Shown here in pieces: positions 23,792 to 24,119 of a DNA stretch of 24,119 nucleotides. Under the pieces are notes generated by a model. It had not been told where the DNA came from. It saw only the letters and a program-made list of their open reading frames with translations, and searched no databases. The stretch lies in contig JABSSW010000113.1 in assembly GCA_018902385.1 (NCBI GenBank), positions 1-24,119 of the forward strand. Direction: 5' to 3'. The stretch comes from Physcia stellaris (Eukaryota > Ascomycota > Lecanoromycetes > Caliciales > Physciaceae). Every line of letters begins with the position of its first letter. Position 1 is the stretch's first letter. Both the position numbers and the translations under genes were made by a program.

Positions 23792-24119
23792 AATGGCGGG
23801 AGTGATTCAATTCTGTCGATGCCTGTGGTCTGAAGCCTTCTGTTCTGAAGTTCCAGTCGCTTACGAGATAATGTAAGATAGGGGAAAAGGTAAAGAGAGG
23901 GTGAGAATTCAGAAGAGCGAGAATAAGTACTGTAATTTGTTTGTGGCACTCGGTTAGTCGTAGTCAGGATATCACGAAAGCAATCTAAGTCGATGGAACC
24001 TGTCACACCACACGCTATGCAATGCCTAACACACATATACAATTCGTTAGTGATATGAAAATGGAATCTATGCAACGTGAAAGGACAAAGTGTGTTAATG
24101 GAGTGAGTTGTGATTTCCA
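23792..24119 (-). promoter_or_regulatory. Upstream region of the DDX60-like gene
   Basis: It contains the immediate 5' flank of the helicase start. The minus-strand frame stays open through much of it, but in a different register from the ATG at 23791, which has its own upstream in-frame TGA. No separate gene is visible before the window ends. Confidence 0.35.

Overview
The window is nuclear DNA of a filamentous ascomycete fungus (Pezizomycotina-type). The evidence is short GT-AG introns of about 47-170 bp with fungal branch-site motifs, a homoisocitrate dehydrogenase gene (LYS12, the fungal alpha-aminoadipate route to lysine), and several fungus-typical families: a NB-ARC/TPR NLR-like protein, a CorA-like membrane protein, a kinase-WD40 protein and a DDX60-like helicase. 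I cannot name the genus from sequence alone.

Layout, left to right. 1-80 (-): edge fragment of a probable amino-acid permease. 713-985 (+): a two-exon gene for a small protein. 1738 to about 5048 (+): a protein kinase fused to a WD40-like C-terminal region. 5135-6978 (-): a CorA-like two-helix membrane protein, convergent with the kinase. About 8068-8465: a MITE-like element with long terminal inverted repeats, ending about 10 bp from the stop codon of the next gene. 8475-11576 (-): a fungal NLR-like gene (helical N-terminus, NB-ARC, TPR). 11588-11910: a region dense in TGAC/GTCA motifs between the divergent NLR and maltase starts. 12029-13467 (+): a GH13 alpha-glucosidase with a large internal deletion. 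14007-15126 (-): LYS12. 15946-16339 (-): a three-exon gene for a tiny protein in which every third residue is Cys over 34 residues. 17982-23791 (-): a DDX60-like (Ski2-like) DExH helicase.

A property of the whole window shapes every call. Almost all the long genes carry several one-base frame breaks, mostly in short homopolymers, while splice sites, domain order, key motifs and stop codons are intact. This is most simply explained by consensus indels in the assembly. However, the NLR also has an in-frame CAA-to-TAA-type stop and the maltase lacks about half of its barrel, and indel errors do not explain those. The long genes are therefore given as single loci with the breaks listed, not as many small ORFs.

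The kinase-WD40, CorA-like and NLR genes lie side by side, with a helicase of an RNA-surveillance or antiviral family further along. That is the composition of a fungal allorecognition or immune-type accessory region next to housekeeping metabolism (LYS12, maltase). This link is inference from gene families only. The item most worth pursuing is the (Cys-x-x)n mini-protein gene at 15946-16339.
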